Notes: generated by a model not told the origin, from the letters alone. A stretch of 64,000 nt of DNA from CAIWHR01 sp963741355 (GCA_963741355.1 CAVUIG010000003.1:248001-312000); one strand, 5' to 3'. Positions 28,069 through 37,452 are shown, counted from the first letter of the stretch. Made by a program: numbers and translations.

Positions 28069-29784
28069 ATGAGTGCAATCCCTGCCCGAACCGCGGCCGA
28101 ATGGATCGCCGAGTTTGTCGTCGCGCGCGGCGTTGACCGCGTGTACGGCCTCCAGGGCGGCCACATCCAGCCGATCTGGGACCACCTGTTCCAGCGCAAA
28201 GTGCGGATCGTCGACGTGCGCGATGAGGGCGCCGCCGTACACATGGCGCACTGCCATGCGGTGCTGACGGGCGAGGTGGGCATCGCGCTCGTGACCGCGG
28301 GGCCCGGCGTCACCAACTGCGTGACGGCAATCGCCAATGCGCAGCTCGAGCGCGCTCCGGTCCTGCTGATCGGCGGCTGCGCGCCGATACCGCAGGACGA
28401 CCTCGGTCCGCTGCAGGGCATCGACCACGTCTCGATCATGAAGCCCGTGACGCGCAGCGCCCGCACGCTGCGAACGGCCGACAACCTGCTGCGCGACCTC
28501 GACAAGGCGTGGTCGACCGCAATGGGCGACGGCAATCCGCCGGGGCCGGTGTACGTGGAGATTCCGACCGACGTGTTGCGCATGCGCGTCCCGCCGGGGA
28601 TCGTGCTTCCGGAATACCTCGCGCCGAAGGCGCCGCGCCGCATCCCGCCCGAACCCCAGCATGTCGCGCGCGCGGCCGCTCTGATCGCTGCGGCGCGCCG
28701 GCCGCTCGTCCTCACCGGCCGCGGTGCGATGGGCAATGCAACGGAGCTCACGCGCTTTCTCGATGCGAGCGGCGCACTGTATCTCGACACGCAGGAGAGC
28801 CGCGGCCTCGTGCCCGGCACGCACCCGTCGTTCGTCGGCGCAGTGCGCGCCCGTGTGATGAAGGAAGCCGACCTCGTCGTCGCGATCGGTCGCAAGCTCG
28901 ATTACCAGACCGGCTACGGCTCGCCGGCGGTGTTTCCGAACGCGCGCTGGATCCGCATTGCCGATAATGCGGAGGAGCTGCGGGAGAACCGGCGAGGGGA
29001 AGCGGAGCTGTTTGCGCATCCTGGTCTGGCGCTTGAAGCGATGACCGCGAGCCTGCCCGCGCGGGGCGCGGTAGACACCGCCTGGACGAAGAGCATGCGC
29101 GACGAGCACCTGCGCCGCTCGGCAAAATACGCGGATGAGCTCGCGCGTGCGCCGGCTGGCAACGACGGCCACATGCACCCCAATCGGATCTTCGCCGCAC
29201 TGCGCAAGGTCCTGGCCCCGGATGCGATCACGATCGCCGACGGCGGCGACATCCTGAGCTTCGCGCGTCTCGGACTCGACGCGCCCCGCACCTACCTCGA
29301 TGCCGGAACGTTCGGCTGTCTCGGGGTCGGCACTCCGTTCGGTGTCGCGGCGGCGCTGCTTCATCCCGGCCGACAAGTTGTCGTGGTCAGCGGCGACGGC
29401 GCATTCGGCATCAATGCGATGGAGATCGACAGCGCAAAGCGACACGGCGCCAAGGCGGTTTTCATCATCGCCAACAACGCGGCGTGGAACATCGAGCGGC
29501 TCGACCAGCAGATGAATTACGGCGGCCGCGTCGTCGGCACCACGCTCGCCTGGAGCGATTACGCCGGCATGGCGCGCGCGTTCGGTCTGCATGCCGAGCG
29601 CGTGACGGATCCGGATCGGCTCGAGGGCGCGCTCCGGGAGGCATTCACCAAGGCCCCGGCCTTGCTCGACGTGGTCGTGACGCAGGATGCGCTCAGTTCC
29701 GACGCCGGCAAGGGGCTCGGCTGGGTGCCCGACTATCAGGCGCTCACCGCCTGGGACGACGCCGAGAAGGAGCGCCGGCGGTGA
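28069..29784 (+). CDS. Thiamine-diphosphate-dependent enzyme (acetolactate synthase / oxalyl-CoA decarboxylase-like)
   Basis: A 571-residue ThDP enzyme with the standard three domains. The N-terminal PYR domain contains GVDRVYGLQGGHIQPIWDHL and the catalytic Glu segment VRDEGAAVHMA. The middle domain is nucleotide-binding-like (RPLVLTGRGAMGNATEL). The C-terminal PP domain has the ThDP motif from GDG (442-444) to NN (469-470). A CGGAGG ribosome site supports the ATG at 28069. Its stop overlaps the start of an acyl-CoA synthetase, so the two likely act in one pathway. Whether it cleaves an acyl-CoA, makes acetolactate or decarboxylates a 2-oxo acid cannot be read from the motifs. Confidence 0.8.
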   Translation: MSAIPARTAAEWIAEFVVARGVDRVYGLQGGHIQPIWDHLFQRKVRIVDVRDEGAAVHMAHCHAVLTGEVGIALVTAGPGVTNCVTAIANAQLERAPVLLIGGCAPIPQDDLGPLQGIDHVSIMKPVTRSARTLRTADNLLRDLDKAWSTAMGDGNPPGPVYVEIPTDVLRMRVPPGIVLPEYLAPKAPRRIPPEPQHVARAAALIAAARRPLVLTGRGAMGNATELTRFLDASGALYLDTQESRGLVPGTHPSFVGAVRARVMKEADLVVAIGRKLDYQTGYGSPAVFPNARWIRIADNAEELRENRRGEAELFAHPGLALEAMTASLPARGAVDTAWTKSMRDEHLRRSAKYADELARAPAGNDGHMHPNRIFAALRKVLAPDAITIADGGDILSFARLGLDAPRTYLDAGTFGCLGVGTPFGVAAALLHPGRQVVVVSGDGAFGINAMEIDSAKRHGAKAVFIIANNAAWNIERLDQQMNYGGRVVGTTLAWSDYAGMARAFGLHAERVTDPDRLEGALREAFTKAPALLDVVVTQDALSSDAGKGLGWVPDYQALTAWDDAEKERRR

Positions 29785-31338
29785 GCGGAGTCCTCAACCT
29801 CGGCGAGATTGTCGGGGCGCATGCGCGCCTTTCGCCGGACAAGATCGCGGCGCGCGACTCGCGCCGTGCGATTACGTTCGCGCAGTGGAATGCGCGCGCC
29901 TGTCGGCTCGCCAACGCACTGCTCGGGCTGGGTCTGCAGAAGGGCGATCGAGTCGCGCTGCTTGCGCACAACCGACTCGAGTGGATGGAGATCTACGTCG
30001 CGCTGGCGAAGGCCGGGCTGGTGGCGGTGCCCATCAATTTCCGGTTGGTCGGGACCGAGATCAGCTACATCGCCGAGCACTGCGGCGCGCGAGCGTTCAT
30101 CGTCGAGGACGAGCTGATCGACAGCGTCGAAGGTATCCGCAACGACCTTGCCATTCCCGCGAGCGGCTGGATCCGGATCGGCGACGGCGCGCGGCCGGGA
30201 TGGACCGCCTTGCGAGGCGTTGATCGCCTCCGCTTCGGATTCCGAGCCCGGTGCGAGCGTGCTGCCAACCGACACGTGGGCGCTGATGTACACGTCGGGC
30301 ACCACCGGCAAGCCCAAGGGAGCGATTCGAAACCATCAGGGCAGTGCGCTGATCTCGCTGGTGACGGCGCTCGACATGGGGCTCACGCGCGAAGACACCG
30401 CGCTGCTCGTCATGCCGATGTGCCACGCGAATTCGCTCTACTTCGCATTCACGTTCACCTACCTGGGCGCCACGTGCGTCGTCGACGACCACAGGCATTT
30501 CGATCCGGAGGCGCTCCTCGCGACGATGGCGTCGCAGCGCGTCACGTTCACATCGCTCGTCCCCACGCACTACATCATGACGCTCGGCCTTCCGGACAAG
30601 GTAAAGGCCGCCTACGACGTCGGCCATGTGCGCAAGCTGATGATCTCGTCCGCGCCGGCGCGCAAGGACACCAAGCTCGCGATCCTCGACCATTTCCGGA
30701 ACTCGCAGCTCTACGAGCTCTACGGATCGACCGAGGCCGGCTGGGTGACGCTGCTGCGCCCCGACGAGCAGATCGACCACCTGGGCTCGGTCGGCCGCGA
30801 GTGGACGGGTTCCGCGCCAGTGAAGATGCTCGATGCGCACGGCCGCGAGGTTCGGGACGGCGAGGTCGGCGAGCTCTTCTCCTGCACGCCGTACACCTTC
30901 GACGGCTACCTCAATGATCCCGGCAAGACCGCAGAATCGCTCCGCGGCGGCTACTGCAGCGTCGGCGACATGGGGCGGCGCGACGAGCATGGCTTCATTC
31001 ATCTGGTCGACCGCAAGAGCAACATGATCATCAGCGGCGGCGAGAACGTCTATCCGAGCGAGGTCGAGAATCTGCTCGGCCGCTATCCCGGCGTCAAGGA
31101 CGTCGCCGTCGTCGGCGTGCCGCACGAGAAATGGGGCGAGGCAGTCCACGCCGTCATCGTCATGCACGACGGCGCGCCGGCCAGCGAGTCCGCCGTCCTC
31201 GAGTGGTGCCGCGACAAGATCGCCGGCTACAAGCGGCCGCGCGCCGTGACGTTCATCGCCGAAGTCGAAATGCCGCGCACCGCCACCGGCAAGATCCTTC
31301 ACCGCGTGCTGCGCGAGCGCCTCGGCAGCGCGCGATGA
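29781..31338 (+). CDS. AMP-dependent acyl-CoA synthetase/ligase (one frame break)
   Basis: An ANL-superfamily ligase that activates a carboxylic acid to its CoA thioester through an acyl-AMP. Motifs: phosphate loop YTSGTTGKPKG (near residue 170), A5 ELYGSTEAGWVTLL, A7-A8 region GDMGRRDEHGFIHLVDRKSN, and the catalytic lysine segment PRTATGKILHRVL. Start is GTG 29781 overlapping the ThDP gene stop. One extra T near 30211 breaks the frame; corrected length is 518 residues, normal. Substrate is unknown; coupling to the ThDP enzyme suggests C-C bond cleavage or formation on an acyl-CoA (inference). Confidence 0.85.
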
Positions 31339-31478
31339 GACCGGCCGCGATTCCAGTTGTTCCGGCATGGCGCAAGGCTGGATTGCTCGCGCTCCTGCTT
31401 CAGCATCGGGCCGCCGGTCGCGTCCATTCCGCCAAGTGGCGTCGGCGCCCTCTTGCGTTCGATGCGGGCGATACATAT

Positions 31479-31497
31479 GATGAGAATCATTCTCATT
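31479..31497 (+). promoter_or_regulatory. Fur box
   Basis: The core TGAGAATCATTCTCA (31481-31495) is a perfect 7-1-7 palindrome and matches the Fur consensus (TGATAATNATTATCA) at 13 of 15 positions, flanked by GA and TT to make a 19-base site. It lies about 45 bases before the FTR1 remnant and about 270 before the peroxidase gene. It implies iron repression of that transcript. Confidence 0.8.
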
Positions 31498-31539
31498 CAT
31501 GTTGGCGAATCGCGACCCTGCCAACTCGCGGATACCCCA

Positions 31540-31716
31540 ATGCTGCAGATCTTCGCCATTACGCTGCGGGAAGGCATCGAAACGTTCCTGATCGTGGCGA
31601 TCACCGCCGGCATCCTGCGGCGGACCAGTCGCGCAGCGAAGCGCGTTGCTGGGCGGCGCAACGTAACCCGCCATTCGGCATCACCAGACGGTTTACCTTC
31701 TACGGCTGACCCGTAA
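31540..31716 (+). pseudogene. Truncated FTR1-family iron permease (N-terminal remnant)
   Basis: The 58-codon frame begins MLQIFAITLREGIETFLIVA, the first helix and the REGxE iron-binding motif of FTR1/EfeU high-affinity iron permeases. It then turns into unrelated Arg/Ser-rich sequence and stops. The normal family length is about 270-280 residues with seven helices, so more than three quarters is missing. No other frame nearby continues the family, so this is a deletion rather than a base error. It sits directly after a Fur box. A new small protein is possible but less likely. Confidence 0.65.
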
Positions 31717-31766
31717 CGGCAAGCCCTCGCACGGCGCCGGTCGGTTTTCCGGCGCCCGGAGGTGGT

Positions 31767-32996
31767 ATGGGCCAGCAGCGGCGCAAGACAATGCAGTTCA
31801 ATCCGATACCGCGTACCGGGGTTGCCGGGTGGCTGGCCATCGCCGGCGTTGCCACGATTGTCGCGGCCTGGGGCGGAGCCGGCGGCGTAACGGGTACCTC
31901 CGACGTCGTGCTGAGCCCCGCCGCCGCGTTGGGCGAAAAGATCTTCAACGACGCCAGTCTTTCGGCGTCGGGAAAGATGTCCTGCGCGACCTGCCACGCG
32001 GCGGCCACCGCACACGCGAGCAACAATCCCAACATTGTCGTGCCCGCAGGCGGTGCTGCGCTCGCCAACCCCGGCTTTCGTAAAGCGCCGTCGCTGCGTT
32101 ACCTCAGTCTGACGCCGGGCTTCCATTTCGATAAGGAACGCAAGCCGACCGGCGGCTTCAACCGCGACGGTCGCGCCGACTCGCTCTTCGAACAGGCGGA
32201 GCGTCCGTTCCTGGCCGCACACGAGATGGCCAACGAGAGCGTCGCTGCCGTGATCGATAAGGTCAGGGGCGCCTCCTATGCCAGCGAGTTTCGTCGCGTG
32301 TTCGGCGCGGGCATCCTAGACGCGCCGGACACAGCGTTCGACCGCGTCCGCTTCGCGCTGGCACGCTACCAGCTCGAGGACCCGGCATTTCATCCGTTCG
32401 ACAGCAAGTACGACCTGTACCTCGCCCGGAAGGCGACCTTGACCGGCCGCGAGCTGCAGGGACTCAAGCTCTTCAACTTTCCGCACAAGGGCAATTGCGC
32501 GGCGTGTCACCCGAACGAACGCGGTGCCGACGGGTCACCGCCGCTTTTCACCAATTTCACCTACGACAACGTCGGCGTGCCACGCAATCCCGCGATCCCC
32601 GCGAACTCAGATTCAAGCTACTTCGATCTCGGGCTGTGCGGACCTTTGCGATCCGACCTCCCGAACCGCACTGATCTTTGCGGCATGTTCAAGGTCCCTA
32701 CGTTGCGCAACGTGGCCATCACGGCCCCGTACTTCCACAATGGTCGCTTCAAGTCACTGAAGGAAGTCGTCGGTTTTTACGTCCGTCGTGACACGCATCC
32801 CGAAGAATGGTACCCGCTCGCGACGGACGGCAGCGTGAAGAAATTCGACGACCTGCCGCCCGCCTACCACCCGAACGTCAACACGACCGACGTTCCGTAC
32901 AACCGGCACCCGGGCTATGCGCCTGCGCTCTCGCCGGACGAGATCGATCTCGTCGTCGAGTTCCTGCAAACGCTGACCGACGGCTATCGACCCTGA
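31767..32996 (+). CDS. Di-haem cytochrome c peroxidase family protein
   Basis: A 409-residue exported protein of the CcpA/MauG family. An N-terminal hydrophobic segment (about residues 19-35) acts as signal or anchor. Two haem-c sites are CATCH (73-77) and CAACH (244-248). Conserved regions RKAPSLRYLSLTPGFHFD and FKVPTLRNVAITAPYFHNGR match di-haem peroxidases. GGAGGTGG four bases before the ATG fixes the start, and a GC-rich hairpin lies just upstream. Located behind a Fur box and an FTR1 remnant; it may reduce peroxide or oxidise a periplasmic substrate. It converges on htrA. Confidence 0.88.
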   Translation: MGQQRRKTMQFNPIPRTGVAGWLAIAGVATIVAAWGGAGGVTGTSDVVLSPAAALGEKIFNDASLSASGKMSCATCHAAATAHASNNPNIVVPAGGAALANPGFRKAPSLRYLSLTPGFHFDKERKPTGGFNRDGRADSLFEQAERPFLAAHEMANESVAAVIDKVRGASYASEFRRVFGAGILDAPDTAFDRVRFALARYQLEDPAFHPFDSKYDLYLARKATLTGRELQGLKLFNFPHKGNCAACHPNERGADGSPPLFTNFTYDNVGVPRNPAIPANSDSSYFDLGLCGPLRSDLPNRTDLCGMFKVPTLRNVAITAPYFHNGRFKSLKEVVGFYVRRDTHPEEWYPLATDGSVKKFDDLPPAYHPNVNTTDVPYNRHPGYAPALSPDEIDLVVEFLQTLTDGYRP

Positions 32997-33126
32997 CCAG
33001 GCGTACTTATGCGGATTGCGTTCCATCCGTCCCAAGATCGGACATCGGAAATCCAAATAGAGCGGGGTGGTCAGAGCGCCCGCGCTAAGCCAATGAAGAC
33101 AATGGTTGGAATAGCGACCAATCCCC

Positions 33127-34281
33127 TTAGGGACCGGTCGCCCGCGGCCGCTTGCCGACCGTGACGTCGACCTCCAGCGCCTTGCGGTCGCGCCACAGCT
33201 TCACGTGGGCATGCGTTTCGGGAGGCAGCTCGGCGATCCGCGACAGCATGACCTGCGTGTCGACGGTCGGCTTGCCGTCGATGTCGACGACGATGTCCTT
33301 GACCTGCATGCCGGCACGGTCGGCGGGCCCGTTCTTCACGAGCCCGCGGATCACCACGCCGCCGGTGCCGTCGTAGGCGAGCGCCTTGGCGATCTCCTCG
33401 CTCACGTCCTGCGGCTCGACGCCGAACCAGCCACGCGTCACTTCGCCGTTCTTGATGATCTGCTCCAGCACCGTGCGCGCGATCGACACGGGGATCGCGA
33501 AGCCGATGCCGAGCGAGCCGCCGGACTGCGAGAAGATCGTGCTGTTGATGCCGATGAGGTTGCCCGAGGCGTCGATCAGCGCGCCGCCGGAATTGCCGGG
33601 GTTGATCGCGGCGTCGGTCTGGATGAAATCCTCGAAGCGGTTGATGCCGAGGTGATTGCGCCCGAGCGCGCTGACGATGCCCGACGTCACCGAGTTGCCG
33701 AAGCCGAACGGATTGCCGATCGCGAGCACCGCGTCGCCCACCTGCACGTGCTCGATCGATCCCAGCGTGATCGCGGGCAGGCCGGCTGCATCGGCCTTCA
33801 GCACGGCGAGGTCGGACTCCGGATCGGAGCCGCGGATCTTCGCCTTCAGGCGGCGGCCGTCCTGCAGCACGAGCTCGATGTCGTCGGCGCCGTCGACGAC
33901 GTGCTGGTTGGTGAGCACGTAGCCGTCGGGCGAGACGATCACGCCCGAGCCGAGACTCGTCTGCCGCTGCCGCGGCATCCGCTCGGCGAAGTCCGGAAAG
34001 TATCGGCGCAGCGTGTCGTCGTCGACCAGCGGATTGCGCTGACGCATCTCCTTGCTGGTGTAGATCGCGACCACCGCGGGCATCGCGCGCTTGGCGGCCT
34101 CGGCGAACGTCGAGCCCTTCTGTGGCGCCGTCGGCGTGACGATCTCCTGCAACAGGACCGTCGCGCCGCCGGGCGGCGTCACGCGCGGCAGCAGGTCGGG
34201 CCGCAGCGTCGCCACGACGAACAGCGCCGCGAGGCAAACGGTGGAGGCCTGCGCGAACAGCAGCCAGATTCTTCGGACCAC
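33127..34281 (-). CDS. Trypsin-like serine protease with one PDZ domain (DegS/HtrA type)
   Basis: A 384-residue membrane-anchored periplasmic protease. N-terminal anchor: LLFAQASTVCLAALFVVATL. The trypsin-like domain holds His127 (LTNQHVVDGAD), Asp157 (SDLAVLK) and Ser231 (NPGNSGGAL). A single C-terminal PDZ domain (about 290-375) follows. One PDZ plus an anchor resembles DegS/AlgW rather than two-PDZ DegP. I chose GTG 34281 because it precedes the anchor directly; an in-frame ATG lies at 34365. It reads away from petABC, the usual betaproteobacterial neighbour. Confidence 0.93.
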   Translation of the reverse strand: MVRRIWLLFAQASTVCLAALFVVATLRPDLLPRVTPPGGATVLLQEIVTPTAPQKGSTFAEAAKRAMPAVVAIYTSKEMRQRNPLVDDDTLRRYFPDFAERMPRQRQTSLGSGVIVSPDGYVLTNQHVVDGADDIELVLQDGRRLKAKIRGSDPESDLAVLKADAAGLPAITLGSIEHVQVGDAVLAIGNPFGFGNSVTSGIVSALGRNHLGINRFEDFIQTDAAINPGNSGGALIDASGNLIGINSTIFSQSGGSLGIGFAIPVSIARTVLEQIIKNGEVTRGWFGVEPQDVSEEIAKALAYDGTGGVVIRGLVKNGPADRAGMQVKDIVVDIDGKPTVDTQVMLSRIAELPPETHAHVKLWRDRKALEVDVTVGKRPRATGP

Positions 34282-34713
34282 GGGGTCTTTGCGGCGGGGG
34301 AGTGAACGGCAATTATAGTCAGTGGGACTCGGCGCCGACCGACCGCGCGTACGCCGGCATGCCACGCCTGTTGGATGGTCCTGCGATCGCGCCGTTCCGC
34401 GCCGTCCCCGATAGGGCCATTGTCGCGTGGAGACCGCGCGCCCGCGTCCGCGTCGATGACTCGAAAACGCGGGCCGCCGGGATCGGTTGACCGCGGGTCG
34501 TGGAATCGCGTTTCACCGTGATGCGGGCTCGATTCTTGCGCCGCGGCGCGCCGCCGGCCCGGCGCCGGAGGGCGCCGCCATCTTGCTGATCTCACTCGGC
34601 TTTTCCTGGTTTTCCGGAGGAAAAGCTTCCGGCGAGCGGGCCCAATCCCTTATAATCGACAGGTTTGCGAAGGTCGAGTGAATCTTCCGATCAGAACCCC
34701 GGGGCGCAGCGAC
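34282..34713. promoter_or_regulatory. Divergent region between htrA and petA with a perfect -10 box and hairpin
   Basis: No gene is visible in these 430 bases. A perfect TATAAT (34651-34656) lies 58 bases before the petA ATG and is the likely petABC promoter; the -35 region is weak. Just upstream, CTTTTCC (34600-34606) and GGAAAAG (34619-34625) form a 7-base stem around a 12-base loop, possibly an operator. Toward the protease there is an AT-rich patch near 34312-34318 that could serve its promoter. Confidence 0.5.
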
Positions 34714-35313
34714 ATGGCGGACGGCAGTGTGGACAAGGGCAAGCGCCGCTTCCTGATCGGCGCCACGAGCGTCGTCGGCGGAATCGGCGGCGTGGCGGCG
34801 GCGACGCCGTTCGTGATGGCGCTATTTCCCAGCGAGCGCGCCAAGGCGGCCGGCGCGCCGGTCGAGGTGGAAATCGGCAAGATCGAGCCCGGCCAGCAGA
34901 TCACCGTCGAATGGCGCGGCAAGGTCGTCTGGCTCGTCAACCGCACGGCGGCGATGCTGGAGACGCTGCCCAAGCTCGACAGCAAGCTCGCCGATCCGAA
35001 CTCGGACGTGCTGCAACAGCCCCCTTACTGCAAGAACGAGACGCGCTCGATCAAGCCCGAGATGTGGGTCGCGGTCGGCATCTGCACCCACCTCGGATGC
35101 TCGCCGACGTTTCGTCCCGAGCCGGCGCCGGCCGACCTCGGCCCCGATTGGCTCGGCGGCTACTTCTGCCCCTGCCACCAGTCGAAGTTCGACCTCGCCG
35201 GCCGCGTCTACAAGGGCGTGCCGGCGCCGACCAATCTCGTCATCCCGCCGTACAAGTACCTGACCGAGACCAAGATCCTCATCGGCGTCGGCGAAGACGG
35301 CAAGTCGGCGTGA
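34714..35313 (+). CDS. petA: Ubiquinol-cytochrome c reductase Rieske iron-sulfur subunit PetA
   Basis: A 199-residue Rieske protein of the bc1 complex, which moves electrons from ubiquinol to cytochrome c1. The N-terminus DKGKRRFLIGATSVVGG is a twin-arginine-like signal anchor. The [2Fe-2S] ligands lie in CTHLGC and CPCHQSKFD. I prefer the ATG at 34714 because it gives the family-typical short N-terminus; a GTG at 34678 is in frame. The start is preceded by a TATAAT promoter. petB and petC follow in an operon. Confidence 0.96.
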   Translation: MADGSVDKGKRRFLIGATSVVGGIGGVAAATPFVMALFPSERAKAAGAPVEVEIGKIEPGQQITVEWRGKVVWLVNRTAAMLETLPKLDSKLADPNSDVLQQPPYCKNETRSIKPEMWVAVGICTHLGCSPTFRPEPAPADLGPDWLGGYFCPCHQSKFDLAGRVYKGVPAPTNLVIPPYKYLTETKILIGVGEDGKSA

Positions 35314-35326
35314 GCGGAGCGCGGCC

Positions 35327-36619
35327 ATGGAAAAAATCCTGAACTGGATCGACGCCCGTTACAAATGGGTCGACGCGCGCTTCCCGCTGACGGCCCTCTG
35401 GGAGTCGCAGTGGGGCAAGTACGTCGCGCCGAAGAACTTCAACTTCTGGTACTACTTCGGCTCGCTGGCGGCGTTCGTGCTGGTGATCCAGATCGTGACC
35501 GGCATCTTCCTCACGATGAGCTACAAGGCCGACGCGGCGAAGGCGTTCGAGTCGGTCGAGTACATCATGCGCGACGTCTCGTGGGGATGGCTGATCCGCT
35601 ACATGCACTCCACCGGCGCGTCGATGTTCTTCGTCGTCGTCTACCTGCACATGTTCCGCGGGCTGATGTACGGCAGCTACCGCAAGCCGCGCGAGCTCAC
35701 CTGGATCTTCGGCTGCCTCATCTACCTCTGCCTCATGGGCGAGGCGTTCTTCGGCTACCTCCTGCCGTGGGGACAGATGTCGTACTGGGGCGCGCAGGTG
35801 ATCGTCAACCTGTTCTCCGCGGTGCCGTTCATCGGCGAGGACCTGAGCATCTGGATCCGCGGCGACTACACGATCTCCGACATCACGCTGAACCGCTTCT
35901 TCGCGTTCCACGTGATCGCGATGCCGCTGGTGCTGCTGGGGCTCGTCGCCGCGCATCTCATGGCGCTGCACGAGACCGGCTCGAACAACCCGGATGGCAT
36001 CGAGATCAAGCAGCAGCCGAAGGATCCCGCGACCGGATTGCCGCTCGACGGCATCTACTCGCACCCGTACTACACGGTGAAGGATACGGTCGGCGTCATC
36101 GCCTTCCTGGTGGTGTTCTCGATCATCGTGTTCTTCGTTCCCGACATGGGCGGCTATTTCCTCGAGGCCAACAACTTCATCCCGGCCGATCCGCTGAAGA
36201 CGCCCGAGCACATCGCGCCGGTCTGGTACTTCACGCCGTACTACGCGATGCTCCGCGCCGTGCCGTCGTTCCTCGGCAGCCAGGTCTGGGGCGTCATCGT
36301 GATGGGCGTCGCCGTGCTGATCTTCTTCTTCATGCCGTGGCTCGACAAGAGCCCGGTGAAATCGATCCGCTACCGCGGCTCGCTGTACAAGGGCGCTCTG
36401 GCGGCCTTCGTCGTGTCGTTCCTCATCCTGGGTTACCTCGGCGTCGTGCCGGTGACCGTGTGGGGCCAGTTCGCCGACGGATTCCCGCTGTACGCGGCCG
36501 ATCGCGCGACCGTCGTGGCGCGGGTGCTCACCATCGTCTACTTCCTCTTCTTCGCGCTGATGCCGTGGTACACGGCGATCGACAAGACGAAGCCGGTGCC
36601 GGAAAGGGTGACGGAATGA
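35327..36619 (+). CDS. petB: Cytochrome b subunit PetB of the bc1 complex
   Basis: A 430-residue full-length cytochrome b with eight membrane helices. Haem-ligating His residues are in the helix around RYMHSTGASMFFVVVYLHMF and in FFAFHVIAMPLVLLGLVAAH. The Qo-site PEW-like loop is seen as PEHIAPVWYFTPYYAML, and GYLLPWGQMSYWGAQVI is conserved. It is single-gene (not split b6/IV). Its stop overlaps petC. Confidence 0.98.
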   Translation: MEKILNWIDARYKWVDARFPLTALWESQWGKYVAPKNFNFWYYFGSLAAFVLVIQIVTGIFLTMSYKADAAKAFESVEYIMRDVSWGWLIRYMHSTGASMFFVVVYLHMFRGLMYGSYRKPRELTWIFGCLIYLCLMGEAFFGYLLPWGQMSYWGAQVIVNLFSAVPFIGEDLSIWIRGDYTISDITLNRFFAFHVIAMPLVLLGLVAAHLMALHETGSNNPDGIEIKQQPKDPATGLPLDGIYSHPYYTVKDTVGVIAFLVVFSIIVFFVPDMGGYFLEANNFIPADPLKTPEHIAPVWYFTPYYAMLRAVPSFLGSQVWGVIVMGVAVLIFFFMPWLDKSPVKSIRYRGSLYKGALAAFVVSFLILGYLGVVPVTVWGQFADGFPLYAADRATVVARVLTIVYFLFFALMPWYTAIDKTKPVPERVTE

Positions 36620-37452
36620 AGCGCGCATTCGCTGTCCTCCTCGGGGCGCTCCTGTTCGCCGGCGCGGCAATGGCGTCGGGAGGCGCCGATCTGCGCATGG
36701 AGCCCGCGCTCGTCAACCGCCTCGACGACGCGTCGCTGCAGCGCGGCGCGCGCACGTTCGTCAACTACTGCCTCAATTGCCACGGCGCGAAGTACATGCG
36801 CTACAACCGGCTGACCGACCTCGGCATCGACCTGCCGATGGTGCAGGACAACCTCATCTTCACCGGCAAGTTCGATCCCAAGGCGGCAAAGCTCGAGTGG
36901 CTGCCGACCAAGATCGGCGACACGATGACGATCGCGATGCAGCCGGCCGACGCCAAGGAATGGCTGAAGATCGTGCCGCCCGACCTGACGGTCGAGGCCC
37001 GCGTGCGCGGCACCGACTGGCTGTACAACTATTTTCTCGCCTTCTACCGCGACGATTCGGCCGCGAGCGGCTGGAACAACCTCGTGTTTCCCAACGTCGG
37101 CATGCCGCATGTGCTGTGGCAGTCGGGCGGCGTCAACCGCCTGGTCAGCACCGAGTACGACGATCACGAGAAGGCGCAGGCCGCCGCGATCGGCGCCAAG
37201 AGCCTCGTGCTGCTGGCGCCCGCGAAGAACAACAAGTACGTGGTCGAGACGCTCGAGGTGGAGACGCCCGGGACGCTCACGCCGGCCGAGTACCAGCGCA
37301 TGGTGAGCGACCTCGTCAATTTCCTGGACTACATGGCGGAGCCGGCCAAGAACAAGCGCATCCGCCTCGGGCTCGTCGTGCTCCTCTACCTCGGCGTGCT
37401 GTTCTTCTTTGCCTACTGGCTCAAACACGAATACTGGAAGGACGTCCACTAG
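36616..37452 (+). CDS. petC: Cytochrome c1 PetC
   Basis: A 278-residue cytochrome c1 with a signal peptide (about 1-20). The haem-c motif CLNCH is at 52-56. The axial-Met segment is FPNVGMPHVLW, and a single C-terminal anchor helix (LGLVVLLYLGVLFFFAYWLK) ends the protein. It overlaps petB by four bases and ends the petABC operon. A palindromic element follows in the gap to sspA. Confidence 0.97.
   Translation: MKRAFAVLLGALLFAGAAMASGGADLRMEPALVNRLDDASLQRGARTFVNYCLNCHGAKYMRYNRLTDLGIDLPMVQDNLIFTGKFDPKAAKLEWLPTKIGDTMTIAMQPADAKEWLKIVPPDLTVEARVRGTDWLYNYFLAFYRDDSAASGWNNLVFPNVGMPHVLWQSGGVNRLVSTEYDDHEKAQAAAIGAKSLVLLAPAKNNKYVVETLEVETPGTLTPAEYQRMVSDLVNFLDYMAEPAKNKRIRLGLVVLLYLGVLFFFAYWLKHEYWKDVH

Noticed and set aside
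27832..29592. Minus-strand frame of 586 codons opposite the ThDP enzyme
   Set aside because: Shadow frame with no recognisable motif; the plus-strand ThDP motifs are clear.
31357..31539. Upstream extension of the FTR1 remnant to ATG 31357
   Set aside because: The extension runs through the Fur box and has no FTR1-like sequence; the family similarity begins at ATG 31540.
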